NCBI GenBank assembly: GCA_902624455.1
Contig: CACNXQ010000002.1
Span: 186,155-250,154 of the forward strand
Direction of reading: 5' to 3'
Origin: an uncultured Pelagibacteraceae bacterium
GTDB taxonomy: Bacteria > Pseudomonadota > Alphaproteobacteria > Pelagibacterales > AG-422-B15
DNA: 64,000 nt
Shown here piece after piece: positions 51,291 to 61,751 of this stretch. Position 1 is the first letter of the stretch; the number at the start of each line of letters is the position of its first letter. The notes beneath the pieces were generated by a model. The model made no database searches. It had not been told where the DNA came from and saw nothing but the letters and a program-made list of their open reading frames with translations. The position numbers and the translations under genes are program-made.

Positions 51291-53059
51291 TAAACTAAGA
51301 CCTTACCTTCTTCAGAAATTTCTTCTTTTTCAGTTTCGTTGCCTAGTAACATTTCATTGTGAGGTTTACCCGCAGGTATCATTGGAAAAACATTTTCATT
51401 TTCATCCACTACACAGTCAAAAATTACTGGACCATCAAAATCTATCATTTCGTTAATTGCTTTATCTAAGTCTTTTGACTTTTCTACTCTGATACCTTTA
51501 GCGCCATAAGCTTCAGCTAACTTTACGAAGTCAGGAAGTGCATCTGTATAACTATGAGAATATCTTTTATCATGAAGCAATTCCTGCCATTGACGAACCA
51601 TTCCCATATACTGGTTATTTATTATAAATATTTTTACAGGCAGTTTATGCTGTATTGCAGTAGACATCTCCTGAATACACATCAAGATTGAAGCCTCACC
51701 CGCAATATCTATCACTAATTTATCAGGATGTGCTACTTGTGCTCCAATTGCAGCCGGTAACCCAAAACCCATAGTACCAAGAGCACCTGAAGTAATCCAT
51801 CTATTAGGCTTAGCAAATTTATAATATTGCGCTGCCCACATTTGATGTTGACCAACTTCAGTTGTAATAAATGCATCCTTGTCTTTTGTTAGCTCATAAA
51901 GTCTTTGAATAGCATGTTGAGGTTTTATAGTATCCTTGCTGTTCTCAAATTTAAGGGAGTCTTTTTCTTTCCACTTATCAATAGTTTTCCACCATTCTTT
52001 CAATGAAGGTTTGTTTATTTTATAAACTTTTGATTTCCACAACTTTATTGCATCCTCAAGAACATGCGCAACATCTCCCACTAAAGCAACATCAACGTCA
52101 ACAATCTTGTTTATAGAAGAAGGATCAATATCAATATGAATTTTTTTTGAATTTGGTGAAAAATCATCAATCTTGCCGGTGATACGATCATCAAATCTTG
52201 CGCCAATATTTATCATTAAATCACACTTATTCATTGCCATATTCGCCTCATATGTTCCATGCATGCCAAGCATTCCAATGAACTGCTCATCATCACCAGG
52301 ATAAGCTCCAAGACCCTGTAAAGTGGATGTTATTGGGAAGCCAGTGATACGAACAAACTCACGAAGAAGTTGAACTGCAGCATTACCAGAATTGATAACG
52401 CCACCACCAGTATAGAAGATAGGATTTTCAGCTTGAGAAATTAATTTCAATGCTTCATCAATAGTATCTATGTTTGCTTTTAATTTTGGTCGATAAGATT
52501 TGTGTTTGATTGTTTCAGGTCCAATGTAGGTTCCAATTTGAAACTGGATGTCCTTTGGTATATCAACTAAAACAGGTCCTGGTCGACCAGAAGAGGCAAC
52601 ATAAAACGCTTCATGAAGTATTCTAGATAAATCATCAATATTTTTAACAAGCCAATTATGTTTTGTACAAGGTCTCGTAATACCAACTGCATCGCACTCT
52701 TGAAAAGCATCGGTTCCAATAAGATGAGTTGGAACTTGGCCGCTGATGCATACAAGAGGAATAGAATCCATCATTGCATCCGTTAATCCTGTTACTGCAT
52801 TGGTAACCCCTGGACCAGAGGTTACAAGCATCACTCCAACTTTTCCGCTTGATCTTGCATATCCTTCTGCAGCATGAGAAGCTCCTTGTTCGTGCCTCAC
52901 AAGAAAGTGTCTAATCTGGTGATTATTTTCTTTAGTTTTCGCTAACTCATCATATATGGGAAGCACTGCCCCGCCTGGGTAACCAAAAATTGTATCAACC
53001 TGTTGATCCTCAAGGGCCTTTAATACCATTTGAGCGCCCGTTAACTGATTATTTACCAT
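51290..53059 (-). CDS. ilvB: acetolactate synthase large subunit
   Basis: GYPGGAVLPIYDEL, RHEQGASHAAEGYARSSGKVGV, TPP-binding GEASILMCIQEMSTAIQHKLPVKIFIINNQYMGMVRQWQ. Confidence 0.97.
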
Positions 53060-53152
53060 AAATATATCCTTTAAAAATCCTAGCTGCTTTTATAACAAAA
53101 GCATGAGTTGTCAAATAAATTAAATTATTGATATAAAAAGTACCAAAATATT

Positions 53153-54034
53153 TTATATATATTTCTTAAAATCTATGTTAGAGGTAATATTATTACTTTT
53201 TATCCAGGTTTGTTGTCTCTTTATATAATTTCTTGTTTTTTGTACCGTTTCTTCTTTGCAGTCATCAAGTGAATATTTGTTATCTAAATATTTACTTATT
53301 TCGCGAACACCTATCGCCTTCATTATACTTCTATTAGGGTCAATCTCCTCTTTCCTTAAATTTTCAACTTCCTCAATAGCTCCATTATCAATCATAGCAC
53401 TAAATCGAATTTTAGCTTTTTCGTAAATTGTACTTCTGTCTTCATTTAAAAGAATAATTTTATAATTTACATTTTCGAATATCTTTTCTGGTTTTACTTG
53501 CCATTCTTCTAATGAATGTCCTGTTTCCATAAGTAATGAATAACTTCTTTTTAATCTCTGCGTATCGGTTTCCTTTATCTTGGTATTTTTATTGTGTTCT
53601 AATAAAACTTTGTAAAGGTAATTAGCACCATTTTTTACGAAACTATCATCCGTATTTTTAATCGTACTATCAGATATATCTGGAATATGAGAGATGCCCT
53701 GCATAAGACCTTTTAAATAAAGGCCAGTACCACCAACTAGGATAGGTATTTTTTTTTCTCCCCAACAGTTTTCAATTTCAATTTTTGCAAGGTTTAACCA
53801 TTTTGCTACCGTGCAGTTTTCTTTTCCGTCAATTATCCCATATAGTCTATGATCTATTAATTTCTCATCTTGACAAGAAGGTCGTGAAGATAAAATTCTT
53901 AATTGTTGATATACTTGTAAGCTATCGAAGTTAATAATTGGAGAGTCTAATTTGGTTGAAATCTGTTTTGCTAAATCAGATTTACCACTTGCAGTTGGGC
54001 CGAAGATAACAAAAACTTCCTTATCTTGCATCAA
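53153..54034 (-). CDS. miaA: tRNA dimethylallyltransferase
   Basis: IFGPTASGKSDLAKQIS, DSLQVYQQL, VGGTGLYLKGLMQG. Confidence 0.95.
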   Translation of the reverse strand: MMQDKEVFVIFGPTASGKSDLAKQISTKLDSPIINFDSLQVYQQLRILSSRPSCQDEKLIDHRLYGIIDGKENCTVAKWLNLAKIEIENCWGEKKIPILVGGTGLYLKGLMQGISHIPDISDSTIKNTDDSFVKNGANYLYKVLLEHNKNTKIKETDTQRLKRSYSLLMETGHSLEEWQVKPEKIFENVNYKIILLNEDRSTIYEKAKIRFSAMIDNGAIEEVENLRKEEIDPNRSIMKAIGVREISKYLDNKYSLDDCKEETVQKTRNYIKRQQTWIKSNNITSNIDFKKYI

Positions 54035-54040
54035 ATAAAA

Positions 54041-55444
54041 TCAATCAATGGATAGTCTTGCGCCAATATACTTTCTAGAATTTGGGCCAGCATAAAATAC
54101 TATCAATACATTTTCTTTTCCTTGAGATATTACTCTTTCAATAACTTTTAATATATCTCCAGTACTTGAAATGGGCTCATTTTGCATTTCAATAATTATG
54201 TCGTCTTTTTTAATATTTTGACGCATCAAAAATGAGTCACTGTCAACCTCAGTAAGAATTACACCACTAACTGCCGAACTCAATTGCAAGCGATTTTTAT
54301 CATCTTCTGAGAGATTTCGAATTTTGATACCTAATTCTTTTATAAAGATTGAAGATCCCTCATTTTCTATTGATGCTAGTTCTTCAAGAGATGGTTGTTT
54401 GCCTAAATTCACATACAATGTTTTTTCTTGTTCATCTCTCCATACAACTACTTTGGCTGAAACACCTATTTGAGCCTCTGCCACTAATTTTGGCAGTGTT
54501 TGTACAGATTCTACTTCATTATCATTGAACTCAATTATTATATCTCCTTCTTTTATTCCGTCTTTAAGTGCGGGACTGTCCGGAGTTAAACCTTGTACTA
54601 ATGCGCCATAAGTTTTACTTAATCCTAAACTTTGAGCTATTTCATCAGTTACTTCCTGTATTCTTACCCCAAGCCAAGCTCTTTGTATTTCACCGGTAGT
54701 TGCAAGCTGATCAATAATATTTTTTGCTAAATTAGAAGGTATGGCAAATCCAATTCCTATTGACCCACCACTTGGAGATATTATCATCGAATTGACTCCA
54801 ATTACTTTACCATCCAAATCAAAAAGCGGGCCACCAGAGTTGCCTCTATTGATTGACGCATCAGTTTGAATAAAATCATCGTATCTTCCACCCAACATAC
54901 GCCCTCTTGCAGATACTATTCCTGCAGTAACCGTACCACCTAAACCATGAGGATTTCCAATTGCCATTACCCAATTACCAACTTTAGCAGTGTCTGAGTC
55001 TCCAAACTCCAAATGTGGAAGATCTTTTCCATTAACTTTTAAAAGTGCCAAATCAGTTTCGGCATCAAATGCAATAAGTTCTGCTTCTAATTTTAATCCA
55101 TCTGTAAATGTAACTCTTATATCTGAAGCATTTTCAACAACATGATTATTAGTAACGATATATCCATCCTCTGAAATAACAAATCCTGAACCTAATGAGC
55201 TGAACTCTCGCTCTGAAGGTTCGGGGTTTGGCATATTAAATGGAAAGTTAAAAAAATCTTCGATCGATGGCATATCTTGTCCACTTTGTTCAATAATGCC
55301 TGTAGTTGAAATATTGACTACGGATGGGGAAACTTTTTCTGCAAGATCGGCAAATGTATCTGGTCCATTAAAAGCTTGGGCTAAGCTAAAGGGAAGAATA
55401 TTGATTAAAACCAGATAAAATGTAAAACGGAAAAACTTTGTCAT
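54041..55444 (-). CDS. degP: DegP/HtrA-family periplasmic serine protease
   Basis: LGSGFVISEDGYIVTNNHVVENA, DLALLKV, SINRGNSGGPLFDLDGKVIGVNSMI, two PDZ domains. Confidence 0.95.
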   Translation of the reverse strand: MTKFFRFTFYLVLINILPFSLAQAFNGPDTFADLAEKVSPSVVNISTTGIIEQSGQDMPSIEDFFNFPFNMPNPEPSEREFSSLGSGFVISEDGYIVTNNHVVENASDIRVTFTDGLKLEAELIAFDAETDLALLKVNGKDLPHLEFGDSDTAKVGNWVMAIGNPHGLGGTVTAGIVSARGRMLGGRYDDFIQTDASINRGNSGGPLFDLDGKVIGVNSMIISPSGGSIGIGFAIPSNLAKNIIDQLATTGEIQRAWLGVRIQEVTDEIAQSLGLSKTYGALVQGLTPDSPALKDGIKEGDIIIEFNDNEVESVQTLPKLVAEAQIGVSAKVVVWRDEQEKTLYVNLGKQPSLEELASIENEGSSIFIKELGIKIRNLSEDDKNRLQLSSAVSGVILTEVDSDSFLMRQNIKKDDIIIEMQNEPISSTGDILKVIERVISQGKENVLIVFYAGPNSRKYIGARLSID

Positions 55445-55629
55445 TCAATTACTGTCCATAACATAAGAAAACCTAATATAGCTGACATTAGTCCTCCCCA
55501 TTTAAGTGTATCGTTATTCATTTCAAGCATTTTTTGTATCATAGATTTCATTCTATTAGGAAATACGGCATAAAGAAGGCCTTCAATAATTAATAGTAAT
55601 CCAAGAGAACCTAAAATGAATGTAATCAT
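55441..55629 (-). CDS. DUF2065 family membrane protein
   Basis: 62 aa, LGLLLIIEGLLYAVFPNRMKSMIQKM; between hflC and degP. Confidence 0.85.
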   Translation of the reverse strand: MITFILGSLGLLLIIEGLLYAVFPNRMKSMIQKMLEMNNDTLKWGGLMSAILGFLMLWTVIE

Positions 55630-55644
55630 TTATATAAAGAATTT

Positions 55645-56514
55645 TTATTCTATGCTGTCGTCATAAGATCCAAAATACTGAAAGAATTCGCTATCAGGTG
55701 AAAGGATCATTGTTGTATCTGAACTTTTTAAGCCCTCAGCATAGGCTTGCATTGCCCTGTAGAATGCAAAGAATTCAGGATCTTTACCAAAAGCGTCTGC
55801 AAAAACTTTATTTGCCATACCGTCACCTTCACCACGAATAATATTAGCTTGCTTCTCGGCTTGAGACTTTATTATGGTTACTTCTTTGTCTGCAGTTGAA
55901 CGAATTTTTTGCGCCATCTCTGCACCTTTTGCTCTAAATTCTCTTGCTTCTCGTTCACGCTCGGTTTGCATTCTACCAAAAATGGCCTGGCTATTAGCTT
56001 CAGGCAAATCAGCTCTTTTAATTCTCACGTCTACAATTTCTATTCCAAAATTACTAACCTCAGCTTCAACTAGTCCCGTAATTTGCCTCATTAGTTTTGA
56101 ACGATCATCTGATAAAACTGCTGATAGAGGCTCTTCACCAAGAACACCTCTTATTCTTGAGTTTACAACTGCTGAGATTCTTGAACGTGCAACATTTTCA
56201 TTACCAAATGCTTTATAGAATTCAAGAACATCAACTATCTTAAATTTAACATAAGCATCAACAATTAATCTTTTCTGATCAGAAGCTATAACCTCTGCAG
56301 CAGGCGCATCGATATCTAATATACGATTATCTATAAAGATAACATTTTGAATAAATGGGATTTTAAAATTTAAGCCTGGCTCTGTGATTACTCTTTTTGG
56401 ATCACCAAATTGTAACACAATTGCATTCTTAACTTCTAGCACGGTAAATAAAGTAAAGTATGCAACAACTCCAATTAATCCAATAGTAATTAGTGAGATT
56501 CTACTAGCACTCAT
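55645..56514 (-). CDS. hflC: FtsH protease modulator HflC
   Basis: SPFH domain; VLQFGDPKRVITEPGLNFKIPF, DVRIKRADLPEANSQAIFGRMQTEREREA. Confidence 0.95.
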   Translation of the reverse strand: MSASRISLITIGLIGVVAYFTLFTVLEVKNAIVLQFGDPKRVITEPGLNFKIPFIQNVIFIDNRILDIDAPAAEVIASDQKRLIVDAYVKFKIVDVLEFYKAFGNENVARSRISAVVNSRIRGVLGEEPLSAVLSDDRSKLMRQITGLVEAEVSNFGIEIVDVRIKRADLPEANSQAIFGRMQTEREREAREFRAKGAEMAQKIRSTADKEVTIIKSQAEKQANIIRGEGDGMANKVFADAFGKDPEFFAFYRAMQAYAEGLKSSDTTMILSPDSEFFQYFGSYDDSIE

Positions 56515-56516
56515 GA

Positions 56517-57587
56517 TTAGTTCTGGCCCTTCTTGCTTAGTTCTGGCAATGGAAGATAAGGTACAACAGAGTCTCCTCCAGCCTTATCGATTATGACTTT
56601 ATCCATATCAGAAAAAACGTCTTCCATTGTTTCATAAAAAATTCTTTTTTTTGTTACTTGAGGAGCCTTAGCATATTCCGTTTGGATCGATAAAAATCTT
56701 GCCGCTTTACCTTCACTATCTGCTATAACTTTTTGTCTATAACCTTCAGCTGATTGTAATATCTGTTCAGCTTCACCCCTTGCTCTTGGAATAATATCAT
56801 TTGCATAAGCCTCAGCCTCGTTTCTTTGACGCTCCATATCAGCTCTTGCGGCTTGTACATCTCTAAATGCATCTATAACCTGTGCAGGTGGGTCTGCTTT
56901 TTGTGTTTGAACTTGAGTGATTGAAATTCCTGTTCCATAGTCATCCATTATCTCTTGAATAAGCACTCTCGTTTTATCTTCAATCTCTGTTCTTCCTTCA
57001 GTAAGGATTGACTGCAAACCTCCTTGGCCTATCGATTGCCTCATTGCTGTCTCAGCTGCACTTTTAACTGTAAGTTCAGGGGCCTGCACATTAAATAGGA
57101 ATTTGCCTGCATCATTAATGAGCCAAAAAACTGAGAAATCAATATCGACGATATTTTCATCACCAGTTAACATCAGACTTTCTTCTTCAACGTCTCTAAT
57201 AGCAGTAACTCTCGAGTCTGGACTTTGACGATAGCCAACATCGATTCTATTAATTTTTGTAACTTTTGGAGTAAAAACTCTTTCTATAGGATATGGGAGG
57301 TGATAGTTTAGGCCTGGTTGAGTAGTTTTAGTGTATTTACCAAATTGTAATACGACACCTTGTTCGTCAGGTAGAACTCTATAGAAACCACTAGCAATCC
57401 AAATAAGAATAAGAATACCAATAATCATATATGGTCCTAATTTTCCAAAAAATGACCCTGGCATCATACCTTTGAAACGGTTTTGTGCGTTACGGATTAC
57501 GTCATCCATGTTAGGGCCAGAGCCCCTTCCGCCACCATTATTTGATGATCCCCATGGATTATTATTGTTATTATCAGACCAAGACAT
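56517..57587 (-). CDS. hflK: FtsH protease modulator HflK
   Basis: Gly/Asn-rich N-terminus, GVVLQFGKYTKTTQPGLNYHLPYPIERV. Confidence 0.95.
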   Translation of the reverse strand: MSWSDNNNNNPWGSSNNGGGRGSGPNMDDVIRNAQNRFKGMMPGSFFGKLGPYMIIGILILIWIASGFYRVLPDEQGVVLQFGKYTKTTQPGLNYHLPYPIERVFTPKVTKINRIDVGYRQSPDSRVTAIRDVEEESLMLTGDENIVDIDFSVFWLINDAGKFLFNVQAPELTVKSAAETAMRQSIGQGGLQSILTEGRTEIEDKTRVLIQEIMDDYGTGISITQVQTQKADPPAQVIDAFRDVQAARADMERQRNEAEAYANDIIPRARGEAEQILQSAEGYRQKVIADSEGKAARFLSIQTEYAKAPQVTKKRIFYETMEDVFSDMDKVIIDKAGGDSVVPYLPLPELSKKGQN

Positions 57588-57707
57588 GAATAAATATTTT
57601 CGATTTCCTATCTATATATGGTAATTTCTCTCAAAAGCAATTATTTACAAATTTTGCGATTACCCTTTATATATTGTAATTAAAATTAATAATACAAGCT
57701 CTAAAAA

Positions 57708-58790
57708 ATGGCAGAAACACTGGAAAATCAAGCTTTACACAATTTAGGGCAAATAATTGACGAAAAGCATGATCAAAACATTGTCTCTCTAGGCATGGTT
57801 AAAAGCATAAACGAAGACAATGGTAAGATTGACTGTATACTTGAGTTCAATGATATCGATCAAAACAGAAATGATAAAATCGTCGCTGATGCAAAAAAAA
57901 CTTTAGAAGAAATTCCCGGTATCACCAAAGTTAATATTGTTACCACTTACCACAACGTAAACAATTCAGTTGAAAGTAACGATCTCGAGATAAGCAAGGA
58001 TCATAATCTTGGTGTTTCTAAAATTAAATATATTATTGCTGTAGCCTCAGGCAAAGGTGGTGTTGGTAAATCAACTATTGCAGTCAACATTGCATCTGCA
58101 TTCAAGTCTTTGGGTCTTAAAACTTGTTTACTTGATGCTGATATTTATGGTCCTTCAATTCCTAAAATGATTAATGTCAATGAAAAGCCAATTTCAGATG
58201 GTAAAACAATTGAAACAATTAATCGTTATGGACTATCAACTATGTCTATGGGTTATATGGTTGATAATGAGAGTCCATTTGTTTGGAGAGGGCCGATGGT
58301 TATGAAGGCTATAAACGAAATGGTAGATAGAGTGAATTGGGGGAGAGCGGATATAATGGTGATCGATATGCCTCCTGGAACAGGAGATATACACTTAAGT
58401 CTTGTAAAAAAACTAAATATTTCTGGAAGTGTAATTGTTTCTACTCCTCAAGATATTGCATTAATTGATGTAATTCGTGGCTTAAAGATGTTTGAAAAAA
58501 CTGAAGTTCCTATTCTTGGCATTGTTGAAAACATGAGTTATTTTTTAGCACCAGATACAGGAAAAGAATATAAACTTTATGGAGAAAGCAAAACTGATCA
58601 AATTGCTGAGAAGTACGATTATGAGATCTTAAGTCGTATTCCACATGATCCTTTACTTTTAGAACAATGTGATAAAGGTCATCCATTAACTGACTTAGTT
58701 CCAGATCACAAAGTGAGCAAACTATTTATTGAAATGGCTGAAACAATAATAAAGAAACTAAAATTAGAAAGACTATCTGAAACTATTTAA
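57708..58790 (+). CDS. apbC: Mrp/ApbC/NBP35-type Fe-S cluster carrier ATPase
   Basis: [35 protein letters not shown]. Confidence 0.92.
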   Translation: MAETLENQALHNLGQIIDEKHDQNIVSLGMVKSINEDNGKIDCILEFNDIDQNRNDKIVADAKKTLEEIPGITKVNIVTTYHNVNNSVESNDLEISKDHNLGVSKIKYIIAVASGKGGVGKSTIAVNIASAFKSLGLKTCLLDADIYGPSIPKMINVNEKPISDGKTIETINRYGLSTMSMGYMVDNESPFVWRGPMVMKAINEMVDRVNWGRADIMVIDMPPGTGDIHLSLVKKLNISGSVIVSTPQDIALIDVIRGLKMFEKTEVPILGIVENMSYFLAPDTGKEYKLYGESKTDQIAEKYDYEILSRIPHDPLLLEQCDKGHPLTDLVPDHKVSKLFIEMAETIIKKLKLERLSETI

Positions 58791-59718
58791 TATCAAATTT
58801 TCTTTGAAGTTCTGCCCATTCTCTCTTGGATAAGCCTTCTTCCTCAAATGAGACTTTTTCACCTTTAATCAACTTTTTAATCAAGTTGATTTCCTTCGCA
58901 GAAACTTCTGTCCCACCTACTCGATAATCTTCAAAGGCAGCGTAAGTTAATGGTACCCACTTGCGCACGATATCTAACATTGCATCAGCATAAACTCTTA
59001 TTTCATATTGGGCATGCCCATCCGCTCTCAAAGCCAAAAAATGTAAAAGATTATTTAAGTCAATTTTCCAGTACCATTGTGTGTATGTATTGAGTGTCAG
59101 GTTCATGCGGGCGAGTTCTCTTGCAATTCCTGCTTTATTGTCATCAATTGTCTCGCCACTTGAATTTTCATTGAGTAAAGTTTCATAATTAGAATAAGTT
59201 TGTTCAGCATCCCTTCTTAAAATATCAATTACATTAGATGCCTCCTCAGTAGTGAGCGCGTCTCCCCTTCCTTGATTATTTGTAGCTGACTGTGCCGCTA
59301 AATTTTCAGGCGATGGAATATAAAACTCTTTATCAAGAATTGAATAACGAGCGGAATATTCATTTACGTTTGCTGTTCTGTGTCTGATCCATTGCCTAGC
59401 TATAAAGATTGGAAGTTTTATATGAAATTTAATTTCACACATTTCAAAGGGTGTTGAATGTCTGTGTCTCATCAAATACTTAATTAAACCTTTATCATTA
59501 GAAATTTGTTTTGTACCTTTTCCATATGAAACACGAGCAGATTGGACGATAGAAGTGTCGTCACCCATATAATCAATTACTCTAATAAATCCATGATCGA
59601 GAACTTCAATTGGCTTATATAAAATAGACTCTAATTCAGGCGCTGTTACTCTTGATGTTTGTGATATCTCTGAGCGCAGGGACTCTATTTCTTCTAGTTG
59701 ATCTTTATTTACAGCCAT
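58783..59718 (-). CDS. thyX: FAD-dependent thymidylate synthase
   Basis: ThyX region [40 protein letters not shown]. Confidence 0.95.
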   Translation of the reverse strand: MAVNKDQLEEIESLRSEISQTSRVTAPELESILYKPIEVLDHGFIRVIDYMGDDTSIVQSARVSYGKGTKQISNDKGLIKYLMRHRHSTPFEMCEIKFHIKLPIFIARQWIRHRTANVNEYSARYSILDKEFYIPSPENLAAQSATNNQGRGDALTTEEASNVIDILRRDAEQTYSNYETLLNENSSGETIDDNKAGIARELARMNLTLNTYTQWYWKIDLNNLLHFLALRADGHAQYEIRVYADAMLDIVRKWVPLTYAAFEDYRVGGTEVSAKEINLIKKLIKGEKVSFEEEGLSKREWAELQRKFDIK

Positions 59719-59799
59719 TTTATTGAATCAGTTGTGTAACATATAATATAATATGAATACTTTCTTTAAAAAGACTCATTTCCAAAGTATATTCACTTT

Positions 59800-60061
59800 G
59801 CTGGGGATATCCCAGCTATAGGGATAAACGGCTTACGTAATACCCATTACGGACCCGGGGGCGGTACCCGGCACCTCCACCATTATGGGGGTGATATAGG
59901 ATCGACGGATGTTTCAAAGGTAAGTTTTTCTCTCGGCATTGTACCGCCGTTATCGGGCTATTTTATAAAAGCTAACGATGAATTAGCACTCGCTGCTTAA
60001 TCTAATTAGGTAAGCGCGGTTCGGGAGGCACCGGGCAACAGAAGTCTCCCACTAATTCGAT
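59800..60061 (+). ncRNA. ssrA: transfer-messenger RNA, circularly permuted two-piece alphaproteobacterial form
   Basis: Acceptor piece ends GGACCCGGGGGCGGTACCCGGCACCTCCACCA at 59882; coding piece starts GGGGGTG at 59887, giving a 7-bp acceptor stem with a G-U third pair; tag frame GCT AAC GAT GAA TTA GCA CTC GCT GCT TAA at 59971-60000. Confidence 0.93.
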
Positions 60062-60130
60062 ATTACAAGTCTTTAAAAAATAAATTAAGTTACCATATAA
60101 TTAAAGTAGAGTATCATACTACAATTCACA

Positions 60131-61525
60131 ATGAGTCAAAAAACTAGACAAGAACAAGATAGCTTAGGAAAAATTGCTGTATCCAATAGTAAGCTTTGGG
60201 GCGCACAAACACAAAGATCAATTAAGAATTTTAAAATTGGCAATGATAAAATGCCAATTGAAATCATTCATGCACTCACCATAGTGAAAATGTCATGTGC
60301 AAAAGCTAATCAAAAGCAGAAATTATTATCACCAAAAATCGCTAATGCTATTTCAAATGCCGCTCAGCAAATTTTAAAACATAAATTTGATGATCATTTT
60401 CCATTATCTGTATGGCAAACAGGATCTGGAACTCAAACAAATATGAATGTAAATGAAGTTATTGCAAACATTGCAAATAAAAAGCTTACTGGAAAATTGG
60501 GAACTAATAACCCTGTCCATCCAAACGATCACGTAAATAAAAGTCAATCAACAAACGATAGTTTTCCTACTGCTATGAATATAGCGACATCAATGAAGCT
60601 TATTCATGATTTAATTCCTGCATTAAAAGCGATAGAGAAAACACTAAAGTCTCAGTCTGAGAAATGGAATAGTTTGATTAAAATTGGTAGAACACACTTA
60701 CAAGATGCTACACCTCTATCATTAGGGCAAGAATTTTCAGGATACAGCGCGCAGATAACAACAAATATAAAAAGAGTAAATAGTTCTCTTGAAAATGTAC
60801 TTTCTCTTGCACAAGGTGGTACAGCGGTTGGAACTGGATTAAATACCAAAAAGAATTTTGATAAATTAGTAGTGTCAGAAATAGCCAAGACAACAAAAAT
60901 TAAATTTAGGCCGTCTAGCAACAAGTATCAATCTCTTGCATCTCATGATGCAATTGTTGAAGTGTCTGGTGTTATAAATACCATTGCAACCGATCTGTTT
61001 AAAATTGCAAATGATATACGCCTTTTGGCATCAGGACCAAGATCAGGTCTTGGTGAATTGAATTTACCTGAAAATGAGCCTGGATCGTCAATTATGCCAG
61101 GAAAAGTTAATCCCACTCAAAGTGAAGCTCTAACAATGGCATGCCTTCAAGTAATGGGAATGCATAATATAATTTCAATGGCTGGTTCTCAGGGGCATTT
61201 TGAGTTGAATGCTTTTAAACCAGTAATTGCTTTTAATATCTTAAAATCAATCGACCTTTTATCTTCTGGTATAATTAATTTTAATGACAAGTGTTTAAAA
61301 GGAATAAAACCAAATGCAAAAAATATTAAAAAAGGTCTTGATAATTCTCTAATGCTTGTGACGGCCCTTGCTCCTGAAATTGGATATAATAAGGCTGCAG
61401 AAATTGCTAAACTAGCTCATAAAAAAAATATTACATTACCTGAAGCAAATAAGATTTTAGGATATATTGAAGCAAAAAAATTAAAAAAGCTTTTAGATCC
61501 TAAAAAGATGATCTCGCCTTCATAA
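60131..61525 (+). CDS. fumC: class II fumarate hydratase
   Basis: WGAQTQRS, GSGTQTNMNVNEVIAN, GSSIMPGKVNPTQSEALTM. Confidence 0.93.
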   Translation: MSQKTRQEQDSLGKIAVSNSKLWGAQTQRSIKNFKIGNDKMPIEIIHALTIVKMSCAKANQKQKLLSPKIANAISNAAQQILKHKFDDHFPLSVWQTGSGTQTNMNVNEVIANIANKKLTGKLGTNNPVHPNDHVNKSQSTNDSFPTAMNIATSMKLIHDLIPALKAIEKTLKSQSEKWNSLIKIGRTHLQDATPLSLGQEFSGYSAQITTNIKRVNSSLENVLSLAQGGTAVGTGLNTKKNFDKLVVSEIAKTTKIKFRPSSNKYQSLASHDAIVEVSGVINTIATDLFKIANDIRLLASGPRSGLGELNLPENEPGSSIMPGKVNPTQSEALTMACLQVMGMHNIISMAGSQGHFELNAFKPVIAFNILKSIDLLSSGIINFNDKCLKGIKPNAKNIKKGLDNSLMLVTALAPEIGYNKAAEIAKLAHKKNITLPEANKILGYIEAKKLKKLLDPKKMISPS

Positions 61526-61535
61526 TTTAAATTTT

Positions 61536-61751
61536 ATGCAAAATTCAAAGAAGCGAACTGTTAAAATAGACGGTCACATAACAAGTGTATTTTTAGAAGA
61601 AGAATTTTGGATAGAGCTCAAAAAAATAAGTGAATTACAAAACATTTCTAGTGACCAATTGATCTCAAAAATTGATCAACATAAATCTACATCCAACCTT
61701 TCAAGTGCCATTAGACTATATGTACTGAATCACCTAAAAAATTCGTCATGA
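61536..61751 (+). CDS. ribbon-helix-helix domain-containing protein
   Basis: 71 aa; KRTVKIDGHITSVFLEEEFWIELKKISELQNIS...SSAIRLYVLNHLK. Confidence 0.78.
   Translation: MQNSKKRTVKIDGHITSVFLEEEFWIELKKISELQNISSDQLISKIDQHKSTSNLSSAIRLYVLNHLKNSS

Noticed and set aside
53103-53130. TTGACA...TATAAA-like promoter and short GCTTTT/AAAAGC repeat upstream of ilvB
   Set aside because: Spacing is about 14 nt, shorter than a good sigma-70 promoter; too weak to call. No leader ORF seen in this 93-nt gap.
55874-56218. 114-aa antisense ORF inside hflC
   Set aside because: Sense HflC is unambiguous.
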